Origin: Paracnuella aquatica
GTDB taxonomy: Bacteria > Bacteroidota > Bacteroidia > Chitinophagales > Chitinophagaceae
Length of the DNA stretch: 64,000 nucleotides
NCBI RefSeq assembly: GCF_003332885.2
Contig: NZ_QOWJ01000001.1
Span: 372,001 to 436,000 of the forward strand
Direction: 5' to 3'
Both the position numbers and the translations under genes were made by a program. The notes under the pieces are model-generated. The model saw only the letters and a list, made by a program, of their open reading frames with translations. It ran no database searches and had not been told where the DNA came from. The first letter of the stretch is position 1; each line of letters opens with the position of its first letter. Shown here in pieces: positions 19,101 to 25,590 of this stretch.

Positions 19101-19462
19101 TGGAGAACATGATGTTTGAGCAGGGTGAGCTGGGGGGACGGGAACGTTTTGAACAGGTCTATGGCAAACAACCACTCGGTAGGTTCATACGCTCCATTGT
19201 AGGACTTGATGTAGAGGTGGCGAAAACCGAGTTTGCACAGTTCATCAACGCACCGGCCCTTAATCCACAGCAGATCCGCTTTGTGGACACCATCATCAAT
19301 TTTCTCACCGTCAACGGAACCATTGACCCCGAGGCACTGTTTGAACGTCCCTTTACCGACATCGCCAGCAACGGACTGATCGAGGTGTTTAATAAAGACC
19401 AGGCCGACGAGATTGTGCACATGGTACAAAGAATTAATGAGAACGCATTGGTAGCATCGTAG
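16115..19462 (+). CDS. hsdR: Type I restriction endonuclease subunit HsdR
   Basis: A 1115-residue motor/nuclease subunit. An N-terminal DUF4145-like helical domain (about 1-140) and a coiled coil (about 150-185) precede a PD-(D/E)xK nuclease with Asp241 and Glu256-Ala-Lys258. A superfamily 2 helicase follows: Walker A GTGKT (Lys374), DEIH (471-474), LTATP, and the C-terminal helicase motifs SVDMLDTGIDVP and QMIGRGTR. The last ~300 residues are the assembly domain. All motifs are intact, so restriction activity is expected. Last gene of the operon; no terminator hairpin is obvious after it. Confidence 0.95.
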   Translation: MTSNFDFIQSPFRNLAPTLKDAERQVHTAPSYAAILCRKSLEEWVRWLYENDADLELPYDTTLNTLMHQQEFKDLLAPTVFRQVNLVRKLGNDAVHTSMKVKPSEALHALQIMHGFAGWVIRVYSETKTTVPPFDVNLVPLESEEVKTKRDLDRLKTQFDQTQELNKKLEAELERLKAIKDAHQTVVPPPSDPNEAITRELYINLLLRESGWDPNGHNVSEYAVTGMPTGDGRNNGPGKVDYVLWGDDGKPLAVVEAKRTSRDARVGQNQAKLYADCLEAAHGQRPIIFYTNGFETWMWDDREYAPRKVHGFYKKDELQLLVQRRTTRKPLAEAPVDPAIADRYYQIEAIRSVGNVLQNRGREALLVMATGTGKTRTAAALIDVLSKCNWVKRVLFLADRSALIFQAQKNFTSYLPHLTSIDITREDDEEARDRARVVFSTYQTMINQIDGAFQDDQRYFGVGHFDLVVFDEIHRSVYNRYKAIFEYFDAYRIGLTATPRSEGDRDTYLLFGMQPGNPTYAYELDQAVVDKYLVPYNATGVPLKFQRQGIKYHELSREEQQKYEELFADPLTGEFPNEIDSAALNKWLFNTSTVDKVLAHLMTHGIKVAGGDRLGKTIVFARSHKHALFIKDRFDKQYPHLKGDFCKVIDNYEEYAYDLLNSFSVKDKGPHIAVSVDMLDTGIDVPEVVNLVFFKPVRSSSKFWQMIGRGTRLCKDLFAPTDDKKEFKIFDFCENFEFFGTNPKGNDSTQGKSLSQRLFDQRLKLTLLLQRRDEAELRTYGDELQQNLVKQVQSLNEESFLVRQHWRTVEKYRDGGRWNALDELEVKELLDSISPLVTESDTDELAKRFDQICYNLQLNLLQKGAASDYLVSNVQELAAKLSKKASVPAVADKMGLIREVQTKPFWSGMNVMRAEGLRKDLRGLMRFIDKDSGRIIYSDFEDDYDGAWKEFEDPYHLDLEVYRRRVEHYIRSQQHHMTIYKLKMNIPITSSELTLLENMMFEQGELGGRERFEQVYGKQPLGRFIRSIVGLDVEVAKTEFAQFINAPALNPQQIRFVDTIINFLTVNGTIDPEALFERPFTDIASNGLIEVFNKDQADEIVHMVQRINENALVAS

Positions 19463-19849
19463 TGTAACGACCACGCACCAACGAAATCTCGCCGGACTGG
19501 TGTTCGCGTCTGTGAGCGATACCCGCCAGATGGTCAAAATCCCCGTGTAAGGAACGGGAACACAATCCTGTCTGCACTAAGAACATAAATCGCTACAACG
19601 GTGAGAAAACCGGCGTATGCACCGCTCTGTGACACCCTCCTTCATTTAACACCCCCGGTCCATTTCACCGCTTCAACTACCCCCACCACTTCTTACCTGG
19701 GGACTTTTGTACCGTCTTACAGCACACACCAACTTTTTTAGCGCTTAAAAAAACACCTTTCCAACCTTACAGCTTCCGCATGTCCCTGCGTAAACCTCTC
19801 AGGTTTATCACCAAGTCCTGTTCGAGCATGAACTAAACACTACAAGTTT
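19463..19849. other. 387 bp gene-free spacer inside the island
   Basis: C-rich on the top strand (many CACC and ACACC words), with no frame longer than a few dozen codons. A small dyad CCCGTgtaaggaACGGG lies near 19534-19552. A promoter for the following gene presumably lies in the last 150 bp, but I cannot fix it. Confidence 0.4.
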
Positions 19850-20674
19850 ATGCAACAGACTACAACAACCACAGAACAAGGCAAGATCCGTTTAGCATTG
19901 TACGGGTCTTCGCTCTCAGCACTTACTTACAATGCGCTCCGCATCGCACAAGGTCTTTCCGGTGACTGGTGGAAGGTGGGTATCCTCGACGTATCCGGTC
20001 AGGCCCACAAGTTCAGTCACCTCGGCATGTTCACCACCATCGGCATGAGCGCACCCTACAGCGCCGAGCGGTACTTCGATGCGATGACGCTGCTGGAGCT
20101 TGCCGGTATGGACGTGATCATTCTGAACACCATTACACCGGAGTACAACGGTGCTGGTGGACTGATGGAGCGGATGAACGGAGACTTCCAGCATGCTCTG
20201 AAAGCCCACCGGTCGTTTCTGCAGGACATCCGCAACCTTGATGCCCACGTTATCTGCACGGTGTCCACCAAACCCCGGCTTTCCATTCGTGGTGGTGGCC
20301 GGCTGAACATCTCGCAGGAACCGGTACAGCAACCGGGCATTGAGCAGATCTTCCAGACCGTGCTACAGGTTGACCGTTCCAATCGTGCCATCCTGGTAAA
20401 GGATGAAACCGGCACACTGCCTCGAAACATGCCTTTCCACCTGGACACCGAGGTTGGCGCACAATTGCACCGGTGGTGCTTTACCGGTGGCGCACAACTG
20501 GAGGACACCTTACAGTGGAGGATCAACGGCTGCGAGAGCCTGTCGCAGCTTTACAGCCTGCTGTTTACCACCGATACTGACGACCCGAAGGTGATGGCAG
20601 CCTTCACCAAGCGCAAGCTGCAGCTTCAGGGCGTACAACAGCCGCAAGGTGAGCTGGTCGACATGCCGTTCTAA
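19850..20674 (+). CDS. RecA-fold (AAA_24/Sak4-like) protein with destroyed nucleotide-binding motifs
   Basis: A 274-residue protein whose overall pattern follows the AAA_24 phage/ICE ATPases, relatives of the single-strand-annealing Sak4 proteins. It has LYG-x8-ALRIAQGL, KVGILDVSGQ, SAPYSAERYFDAMTLLELAG, DVIILNTITPEYNGAGGLME and DAHVICTVSTKP. The P-loop expected as GSSGxGKT reads GSSLSALT (residues 19-26), without the Gly-Lys, and the Walker B Asp is Asn93. The acidic residue in IDTE also became DVS. The rest of the fold is well kept and the frame is open, so this is a maintained pseudo-ATPase rather than a decaying gene. A DNA-binding or scaffolding role is inferred. It precedes palindrome C and radC. 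Confidence 0.65.
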   Translation: MQQTTTTTEQGKIRLALYGSSLSALTYNALRIAQGLSGDWWKVGILDVSGQAHKFSHLGMFTTIGMSAPYSAERYFDAMTLLELAGMDVIILNTITPEYNGAGGLMERMNGDFQHALKAHRSFLQDIRNLDAHVICTVSTKPRLSIRGGGRLNISQEPVQQPGIEQIFQTVLQVDRSNRAILVKDETGTLPRNMPFHLDTEVGAQLHRWCFTGGAQLEDTLQWRINGCESLSQLYSLLFTTDTDDPKVMAAFTKRKLQLQGVQQPQGELVDMPF

Positions 20675-20698
20675 CCACAAACACCATCTCATTCACCG

Positions 20699-20740
20699 TT
20701 TCCGTTCGTCCGCAACACCATGTACAGCGGACGGACGGAA
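20699..20740 (+). repeat. Island palindrome, copy C
   Basis: The best copy: TTCCGTTCGTCCGC (20700-20713) against GCGGACGGACGGAA (20727-20740), 14 bp arms with one G·T pair and a 13-base loop. It lies in the 89 bp spacer between the pseudo-ATPase and radC. No T run follows. Confidence 0.7.
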
Positions 20741-20763
20741 CACATCATCTCTTTCTTTTACAC

Positions 20764-21222
20764 ATGGAAGCAGTAAAGCACGTCGTCGCGGAGATCACCG
20801 TGGCGTACAAACCCAAAAGGAGCCCCAAGGATGCACCGCAGGTAAGCAGTTCGGCGGATGCAGCACAGCATCTTTACGAGGGCTTTAATCAAGACCTAAT
20901 GAGCTTACAGGAGCAGTTCGTGGTAGCTTACCTGAACCGCGGAAACCGCATCATCGGACTATTCCGCGCCTCACAGGGAGGCATAACCGGAACGGTGGCA
21001 GATCCGCGGCTGATTCTCGCCACCGGGCTAAAGGTTGCAGCGGTAGCGATCATCCTTGCACACAACCATCCCAGCGGCACACTCAGACCTTCAGCAGCCG
21101 ACGAGGAGCTAACCCGAAAAATTTCCAGTGCGGCGAAGTTCATGGACATCAAGGTCCTGGACCACCTCATTCTGGATGCGGAGGGTAGCTACTACTCGTT
21201 TGCGGATGAAGGCCTGTTGTAG
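20764..21222 (+). CDS. radC: RadC family JAB/MPN-domain protein
   Basis: A 152-residue MPN(+)/JAMM protein. The zinc-binding signature is complete: Glu in LQEQFVV, then HNHPSG (His100 and His102) and Asp113 after PSAAD. RadC proteins of this size are very common in mobile elements of Bacteroidota; a metalloprotease or nuclease-like role in DNA processing has been proposed, but the biochemical function is unsettled. It lacks the N-terminal UPF0758 HhH region of long chromosomal RadC. It follows palindrome C and ends at a terminator. Confidence 0.92.
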   Translation: MEAVKHVVAEITVAYKPKRSPKDAPQVSSSADAAQHLYEGFNQDLMSLQEQFVVAYLNRGNRIIGLFRASQGGITGTVADPRLILATGLKVAAVAIILAHNHPSGTLRPSAADEELTRKISSAAKFMDIKVLDHLILDAEGSYYSFADEGLL

Positions 21223-21237
21223 TTGTTGTTCAAAGAG

Positions 21238-21266
21238 ACCCGGCGTGTAACAGCGTCGGGTTCTTA
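21238..21266 (+). terminator. Terminator of radC
   Basis: Stem ACCCGGCG/CGTCGGGT (21238-21245 and 21254-21261) with an 8-base loop, then TCTTATT, 15 bp after the stop. Confidence 0.65.
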
Positions 21267-21292
21267 TTGCTTAATCAAAACCTCACTGTCAA

Positions 21293-21697
21293 ATGCATAG
21301 AAGAATTACGCTTTTAGTTTTCGCGCTGGTGATCAAACAGGTTGTCATCGCTCAGGCCGTGCTGTGGGTCGACGAGATCGAGATCGCAAGGTTTGATCCG
21401 CAGACCAAAGACTTCGGCAAGTTTGAAGCCTACCACGTACAGGACGGGCTGCGCCTGGTGCTCACGTCCACAACGCTCATGGTGGGTGGTACCGGCACTG
21501 TGTACACGTTAAAGGAGCAGATCGTCAACAAGGAAACAGCAACCGAGATCGAGATCACACGGTGGGCAGTTAACCAGGATGGTGAGCGCTGCATTATTTC
21601 TTACTTTGGGGACAGACCCCGCGATGTCGTCTACCTCATGGTATCCAGAGCGGACAGGATTGTGCGGTACAAGGTCGGGAAGATCACGAAGCTGTGA
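21293..21697 (+). CDS. Small exported protein of unknown function
   Basis: A 134-residue protein with an apparent signal peptide (MHRRITLLVFALVIKQVVIAQA, cleavage after AQA). The mature part is predicted to be mostly beta strand (LRLVLTSTTLMVGG, CIISYFGDRPRDVVYLMVS). I do not recognise a family. It is the last island gene before the right attachment site and its stop codon lies inside a tRNA-like sequence. Cargo of unknown role. Confidence 0.6.
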   Translation: MHRRITLLVFALVIKQVVIAQAVLWVDEIEIARFDPQTKDFGKFEAYHVQDGLRLVLTSTTLMVGGTGTVYTLKEQIVNKETATEIEITRWAVNQDGERCIISYFGDRPRDVVYLMVSRADRIVRYKVGKITKL

Positions 21698-21753
21698 ACT
21701 GCAAGACGTGAAGGTAGGTGTAGGTCATTGGTTCAAATCCAATCCGGTTCACA
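21694..21753 (+). other. tRNA-like remnant
   Basis: It contains a variable-loop-like AGGTC, a perfect T arm (ATTGG-TTCAAAT-CCAAT) and a 3' strand GGTTCAC that can pair with GTGAACT at 21694-21700. At 60 nt it has no room for both D and anticodon arms, so it cannot be a working tRNA. Most likely it is the 3' part of a foreign tRNA, perhaps a scar from an earlier integration. Confidence 0.35.
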
Positions 21754-21863
21754 TCTCCATCAGGCTCACATGATCGTTCTTGCTTTAGCTGCAGATGGTG
21801 TATTCAATCTGTATGATGAATGAGTGTAGTACCACACCTCCAATCAGGACACCGCGTTGTCGA

Positions 21864-21920
21864 AATTGGGGTAAAAAACCATTAATTTTACCACGTTAAC
21901 GGGACCATTTTCCCCCAATT
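21864..21920. repeat. Nested inverted repeats next to the right attachment site
   Basis: Outer arms AATTGGGGTAAAA (21864-21876) and TTTTCCCCCAATT (21908-21920), with one mismatch. An alternative inner pair is GGTAAAA (21870-21876) with TTTTACC (21886-21892). A GTTAAC palindrome lies between. Candidate arm-type integrase or excisionase sites, since the word TTGGGGTAAA is also found near the left end at 4839-4848. Confidence 0.5.
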
Positions 21921-21952
21921 CTACAAGCTCACAGCAAACCTCTAAGAACAAC

Positions 21953-21977
21953 GAAACCCGCTACAGTAGCAGGTTTC
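21953..21977 (-). terminator. Terminator of tRNA-Pro(CGG), supplied by the island
   Basis: Eleven-base arms GAAACCCGCTA/TAGCAGGTTTC with one mismatch. Read leftward it is followed by a T-rich stretch. It lies inside the island, 7 bp from the right att copy, so integration replaces whatever ended the tRNA transcript before. Confidence 0.5.
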
Positions 21978-21983
21978 ATCCAT

Positions 21984-22026
21984 GTCGGGATGACTGGATT
22001 CGAACCAGCGGCCTCTTCGTCCCGAA
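21984..22026. repeat. Right attachment site: 43 bp repeat inside tRNA-Pro(CGG)
   Basis: Identical to 4789-4831. It covers the tRNA 3' end up to the anticodon loop and rebuilds a complete gene with the 5' half at 22027-22058. Confidence 0.9.
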
Positions 22027-22058
22027 CGAAGCGCGCTACCGGGCTGCGCTACATCCCG
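21985..22058 (-). tRNA. tRNA-Pro(CGG)
   Basis: A 74 nt cloverleaf on the minus strand: acceptor CGGGATG/CATCCCG, D arm GCGC...GCGC, anticodon arm CTTCG-TTCGGGA-CGAAG with anticodon CGG (reads CCG), T arm CTGG-TTCGAAT-CCAG, discriminator A. CCA is not encoded. It is the integration target of the island. Confidence 0.95.
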
Positions 22059-22074
22059 AGTAAAATGGACGGGC

Positions 22075-22082
22075 CAAAAGTA
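22075..22082 (-). promoter_or_regulatory. Candidate -7 box of tRNA-Pro(CGG)
   Basis: Read leftward TACTTTTG, an exact TAnnTTTG, 16 bp upstream of the mature 5' end. The -33 region is weak. Confidence 0.45.
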
Positions 22083-22281
22083 TCGACATTTCCCAATTTG
22101 TAAAAATTTTCACCGGAAGCAATGGGCGCAAAAATCCAATCATTGTAAAAATTTAAACGTAAAAACCACACTGATCGCCCCGTTTTGTTTAAAACTCAAT
22201 AAATTATAACGTTAGCTCCTTACACAGCAATGAAAAGGAGTTGTATTTTTACACACGGGCCTAGTATTTTGCTCCTTAACC

Positions 22282-24186
22282 ATGTTGCCGAATTGTCAAT
22301 CTGTACTTCAGCATTTGCCTGAAGCCATCCTCCTTTTGGACCAAGATGGCTATATCACCTATGTGAATCAAAAAGCGATTCAGCTTACCGGTTATTCCGA
22401 AATCGACTTGTTGCAAAAACCTTTTTCCATCCTCGAGCAAAATCTGTCGGGTGCATACAAGTGCACTTTCGAACTGGGCGAGGCCCTGAAAAAAGGCCGC
22501 TTTGAGGGAGAAGGGTGGAAGCTAAACAAGAACGGTAGCCGCATTTGGTGCACTACTGCCATTAGCCCATTGTTCAATGATGATAACGAAATGCAAGGGT
22601 ATTGTTGCAGCCTGCGCGACCAGTCGGAGAAAAAAGAACAGGAACTAAAGCTGCGCCAAAGCGAGGAGCGGTTTCGTTTGATGGTGGAAGGCGTAAAGGA
22701 CTATGCCATTTTTATGCTCGATACCGAAGGGCATATTTTAACCTGGAACGAAGGTGCCCAACGCACCAAAGGATACAGTGGCGAGGAAATCATCGGCCGG
22801 CATTTTTCTACCTTTTACTCAGCCCCCGACCTGGAAGATAAAAAGCCTGAACGGGAACTGAAGATTGCCATTGCTACCGGCAAATACGAAGAGGAAGGTT
22901 GGCGTGTAAAAAAGAACGGGTCCGTGTTTTGGGCCAACGTGGTGATCACTGCGCTGTTTAATGAAAACAACCAGCATATTGGTTTTTCAAAAGTTACCCG
23001 CGACCTGACAGACCGCAAAGAAAATGAAGAACACCTGCGCCAAAGCGAAGAACGATACCGGTCGCTGGTGGAGCAGGTGCTGGATTACGGCATTTTTATG
23101 CTCGATGAAAAAGGCCGCATCATTAGTTGGAACGAAGGTGCTAAACGCATCAAAGGCTACACGGCTGATGAAATTTTAGGTAAATATTTTTCGATATTTT
23201 ATACCGAGGAAGACATCATCATGGGCAAGCCTGCCTACGAATTAAAAGTGGCCCGCAGCAAAGGCAAATACGAAGAAGAAGGCTGGCGCCTGCGCAAAGA
23301 TGGCAGTATGTTTTGGGCCAACATCTTGATCACCGCGGTGTACAATAACCAGGGCCTATTGATCGGTTATTCAAAAGTTACCCGCGACCTTACCGAACGA
23401 AAAGAGGCAGAACGGGCACTGCGTGAAAGCTACGAACGCTACCGCATGCTTACCGATGAATTGAAAAGAGCCAACGCCGAACTGTCGTATGCCAACCAGG
23501 AGTTGGAGCAGTTTACCTCCATCGTGTCGCACGACTTGCAGGAACCTGTGCGCACCATCAAAAGTTTTTTACAACTGATCGACATCAAACTGGAAGATGC
23601 AACAGTGGCGGAGCTCAAAGGTTATTTGCAAAAATCGCAGAACGCTGCCAACCGGATGCGGGAGATTATTCAAAACCTGTTACACTATGCGCAATTAAGC
23701 CGCGGCGAAATGGTGTGCGAAGAAGTGGATGTAAATGAGTTGTTCAGCCAGGCATTGCAAAACCTGCGCACCGCCATTGAGGCAAACAATGCGCAAATAA
23801 CCATCGAAAACGAAGTGCCTTATATTTTCGGCGACCGAATTCAGTTGGTGCAACTGGTGCAAAACCTGGTGGGCAATGCGCTAAAGTTCACTGTATCCGA
23901 GGTGCCGCAGATCAAGATCCGCTGCACGAACGAAAACGGCGTGGTGCAATTTTCCGTATCGGACAATGGCATAGGTATTGCAAAAGGTGATCTACACAAA
24001 GTATTCGAGATCTTCAAAAGGCTCAGCACCGAGAAAGCATACCCCGGCACCGGTATTGGACTGGCCATCTGCAAAAAAATCGTAGACAGGCATCATGGAA
24101 GGATTTGGCCCGAATCTACACCAGGCAAAGGCACTACTTTTTATTTTACCTTAAACGAGCAACCAGAAGTGTTGCAGACTGCATAA
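22282..24186 (+). CDS. Multi-PAS sensor histidine kinase
   Basis: A 634-residue soluble kinase with three PAS/PAC units: about residues 5-115, 128-245 and 255-375. The second and third are near-duplicates of each other (both contain the FWAN motif, a GKYEEEGWR repeat and GFSKVTRDLT / GYSKVTRDLT). A short coiled coil leads to HisKA with His417 in SIVSHDLQEPVRT, then an ATPase domain with QNLVGNALKFT, SDNGIGI and PGTGIGLAICKK. No transmembrane helix, so it senses an internal signal such as redox or a small ligand. The stop overlaps the next start (TAATG), coupling it to the response regulator. First gene to the right of the island target. Confidence 0.93.
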   Translation: MLPNCQSVLQHLPEAILLLDQDGYITYVNQKAIQLTGYSEIDLLQKPFSILEQNLSGAYKCTFELGEALKKGRFEGEGWKLNKNGSRIWCTTAISPLFNDDNEMQGYCCSLRDQSEKKEQELKLRQSEERFRLMVEGVKDYAIFMLDTEGHILTWNEGAQRTKGYSGEEIIGRHFSTFYSAPDLEDKKPERELKIAIATGKYEEEGWRVKKNGSVFWANVVITALFNENNQHIGFSKVTRDLTDRKENEEHLRQSEERYRSLVEQVLDYGIFMLDEKGRIISWNEGAKRIKGYTADEILGKYFSIFYTEEDIIMGKPAYELKVARSKGKYEEEGWRLRKDGSMFWANILITAVYNNQGLLIGYSKVTRDLTERKEAERALRESYERYRMLTDELKRANAELSYANQELEQFTSIVSHDLQEPVRTIKSFLQLIDIKLEDATVAELKGYLQKSQNAANRMREIIQNLLHYAQLSRGEMVCEEVDVNELFSQALQNLRTAIEANNAQITIENEVPYIFGDRIQLVQLVQNLVGNALKFTVSEVPQIKIRCTNENGVVQFSVSDNGIGIAKGDLHKVFEIFKRLSTEKAYPGTGIGLAICKKIVDRHHGRIWPESTPGKGTTFYFTLNEQPEVLQTA

Positions 24187-24596
24187 TGACGCAATACAAA
24201 ATCATCATTGTAGAGAACGACGAGGACGAGCAATTTTTTATGAACGAAAGTTTCAGGAAGTCGGAGTTGTTTGATGTGATCGTTCTGCTGAACAACGGCA
24301 ATGCACTCATGGACTGGCTGCAAACGAACCCGGGTAATTTACCCGATTTGATTCTTTCTGATTTGAATATGCCGGGCAAGAATGGTTATGATATTATTGC
24401 AGAAGTAAAAGAAAACCCGGCGCTGGCGCACATCCCGGTGATCATTACGTCAACATCTTCCACCAAAACTTTTATCGATCGATGCCTGGCACTTGGCGCT
24501 GCCGATTACCTGGTAAAGCCCGAAACCTTTATTGATTACGGACCGTATATCGAGAACCTGCACCGGATTGTTCACAACAGGATTGCAGTGAAATAA
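24186..24596 (+). CDS. Single-domain (CheY/Rcp1-like) response regulator
   Basis: A 136-residue receiver domain without an output domain. The acidic pair is in VENDEDE, the phospho-acceptor is Asp59 in LILSDLNMPG, the Thr/Ser switch in VIITSTSS and Lys in YLVKPE. Start MTQYKIIIVE overlaps the stop of the PAS kinase, so the two are a cognate pair, as for phytochrome-type kinases and Rcp1-like regulators. Signalling must continue by protein contact or phosphotransfer. Confidence 0.93.
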   Translation: MTQYKIIIVENDEDEQFFMNESFRKSELFDVIVLLNNGNALMDWLQTNPGNLPDLILSDLNMPGKNGYDIIAEVKENPALAHIPVIITSTSSTKTFIDRCLALGAADYLVKPETFIDYGPYIENLHRIVHNRIAVK

Positions 24597-24638
24597 AAGC
24601 CTATAAATTTTGCTGCAACTTGGTTGTTGTAGCGGCAT

Positions 24639-24675
24639 AAAAAAATCCTTCAACAGATGTTGAAGGATTTTTTTT
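24639..24675. terminator. Bidirectional terminator between the response regulator and tRNA-Pro(GGG)
   Basis: Stem AAATCCTTCAAC/GTTGAAGGATTT with loop AGAT, an A run on the left and a T run on the right. It can end both the rightward two-component operon and the leftward tRNA. Confidence 0.85.
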
Positions 24676-24676
24676 G

Positions 24677-24750
24677 TCGGGACGACTGGATTCGAACCAG
24701 CGACCCCAAGCACCCCATGCTTGTACGCTACCGGACTGCGCTACGTCCCG
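24677..24750 (-). tRNA. tRNA-Pro(GGG)
   Basis: A 74 nt minus-strand cloverleaf: acceptor CGGGACG/CGTCCCG, anticodon arm CAAGC-ATGGGGT-GCTTG with anticodon GGG, T arm with GGTTCGAATCC, discriminator A, CCA not encoded. Close in sequence to tRNA-Pro(CGG) 2.7 kb away, but with several differences in the att region, so it is not the integration target. Confidence 0.95.
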
Positions 24751-24837
24751 AACTTTTACGCCGTTTTATTGGCGATGGGGTGGCAAATGTAAGGGAAAAA
24801 ATGGAAACAATCAGGCTAAAATTTTAGTTTGCACCCT

Positions 24838-25449
24838 ATGACAGAGGCAAGAACTGAAAAAATTATCCAGGTGTTGCAACGGCGGCAAACAGGGCTCACC
24901 CTGGTCTTGGAAAACGTGTTTGACCGGCACAATGTGTCGGCCATTATGCGCACCGCCGATGCTGTTGGTGTCGGTGAACTGTACGTGGTAAACACGCAGG
25001 CGCCGCCAGCGGAACGCTGGGGTTACCGAAGCAGCAGCGGTGCTTACAAATGGGTAAAAGTGCACCAGTTTGATGAGTTGGAAACCTGCATCAATGCCGT
25101 TCGAAACAGGTATGAAAAAGTGCTCACCACGCATCTTTCTTCCGAAGCCGTTTCGTTGTTTGAAATTGATTTTACGCAAAGCATTGCGCTGGTATTTGGC
25201 AACGAACAAAAAGGGGTAAGTGAAGCGCTGCGCGGCATGGCCGACGGTAATTTCATCATCCCGCAAATGGGCATGATCCATTCGCTCAACATCAGCGTAG
25301 CTTGCGCGGTGAGTTTATATGAAGCCCTCCGGCAAAAAAGTGCTGTCGGCCATTACAACCAACAACAAATCAGCACCGAACAATTTGATCATTTATTTCA
25401 AGACTGGACGATGCACCCGAGATTGCGGGATACAGGCGAAACGGAGTAA
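24838..25449 (+). CDS. trmH: tRNA (guanosine-2'-O)-methyltransferase, SpoU/TrmH family
   Basis: A 203-residue SPOUT methyltransferase that methylates the ribose of G18 in the D loop of tRNAs. Motif 1 is NVSAIMRTADAVGVG with the catalytic Arg, motif 2 LVFGNEQKGVSE, motif 3 IPQMGMIHSLNISVACAVSLYE forming the AdoMet-binding knot. The C-terminal extension is short, as in TrmH. ATG at 24838 is preferred; an in-frame TTG lies 9 bp upstream. A TAGTTTG box at about 24825-24831 may be the promoter. Confidence 0.9.
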   Translation: MTEARTEKIIQVLQRRQTGLTLVLENVFDRHNVSAIMRTADAVGVGELYVVNTQAPPAERWGYRSSSGAYKWVKVHQFDELETCINAVRNRYEKVLTTHLSSEAVSLFEIDFTQSIALVFGNEQKGVSEALRGMADGNFIIPQMGMIHSLNISVACAVSLYEALRQKSAVGHYNQQQISTEQFDHLFQDWTMHPRLRDTGETE

Positions 25450-25590
25450 TGTTTTGTAAATATGAAAAAAGGAAAGATAAAAACTACGTCGCAGTTTTTT
25501 AGAAAAACTCACTCTATTCTTGCAACGAAATGCGCCTCACTTTCTTATGAAAATGCACAGACCACCAGCTGAATAAATGACTATTTAATC

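Larger units (their letters stand above)
4789..22026. mobile_element. 17.2 kb genomic island integrated in tRNA-Pro(CGG)
   Basis: The region is bounded by a perfect 43 bp direct repeat (4789-4831 and 21984-22026) equal to the 3' part of tRNA-Pro(CGG). The intact tRNA is reconstituted at the right end and the displaced 3' fragment lies at the left end next to the integrase gene. This is the classical arrangement of tyrosine-recombinase islands. Contents in order: integrase, RepA-like helicase, two RepL-like proteins, dinB, dnaE-like, hsdM-hsdS-hsdR, dead RecA-fold protein, radC, small exported protein. Island genes use more G/C-ending codons (AAG, GAG) than the flanking chromosomal genes, which favour AAA and GAA. 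No relaxase, type IV secretion or phage structural genes are visible, so any transfer would need a helper. Confidence 0.88.

Noticed and set aside
4789..22026. Conjugative or phage identity of the island
   Set aside because: No relaxase, coupling protein, type IV secretion, terminase or capsid gene found; RadC and RecA-fold genes alone do not prove either.
9118..22159. Shared 13-mer TTAAACGTAAAAA upstream of dinB and upstream of the PAS kinase
   Set aside because: One copy lies in the island, the other outside; A/T-rich and plausible by chance; no palindrome.
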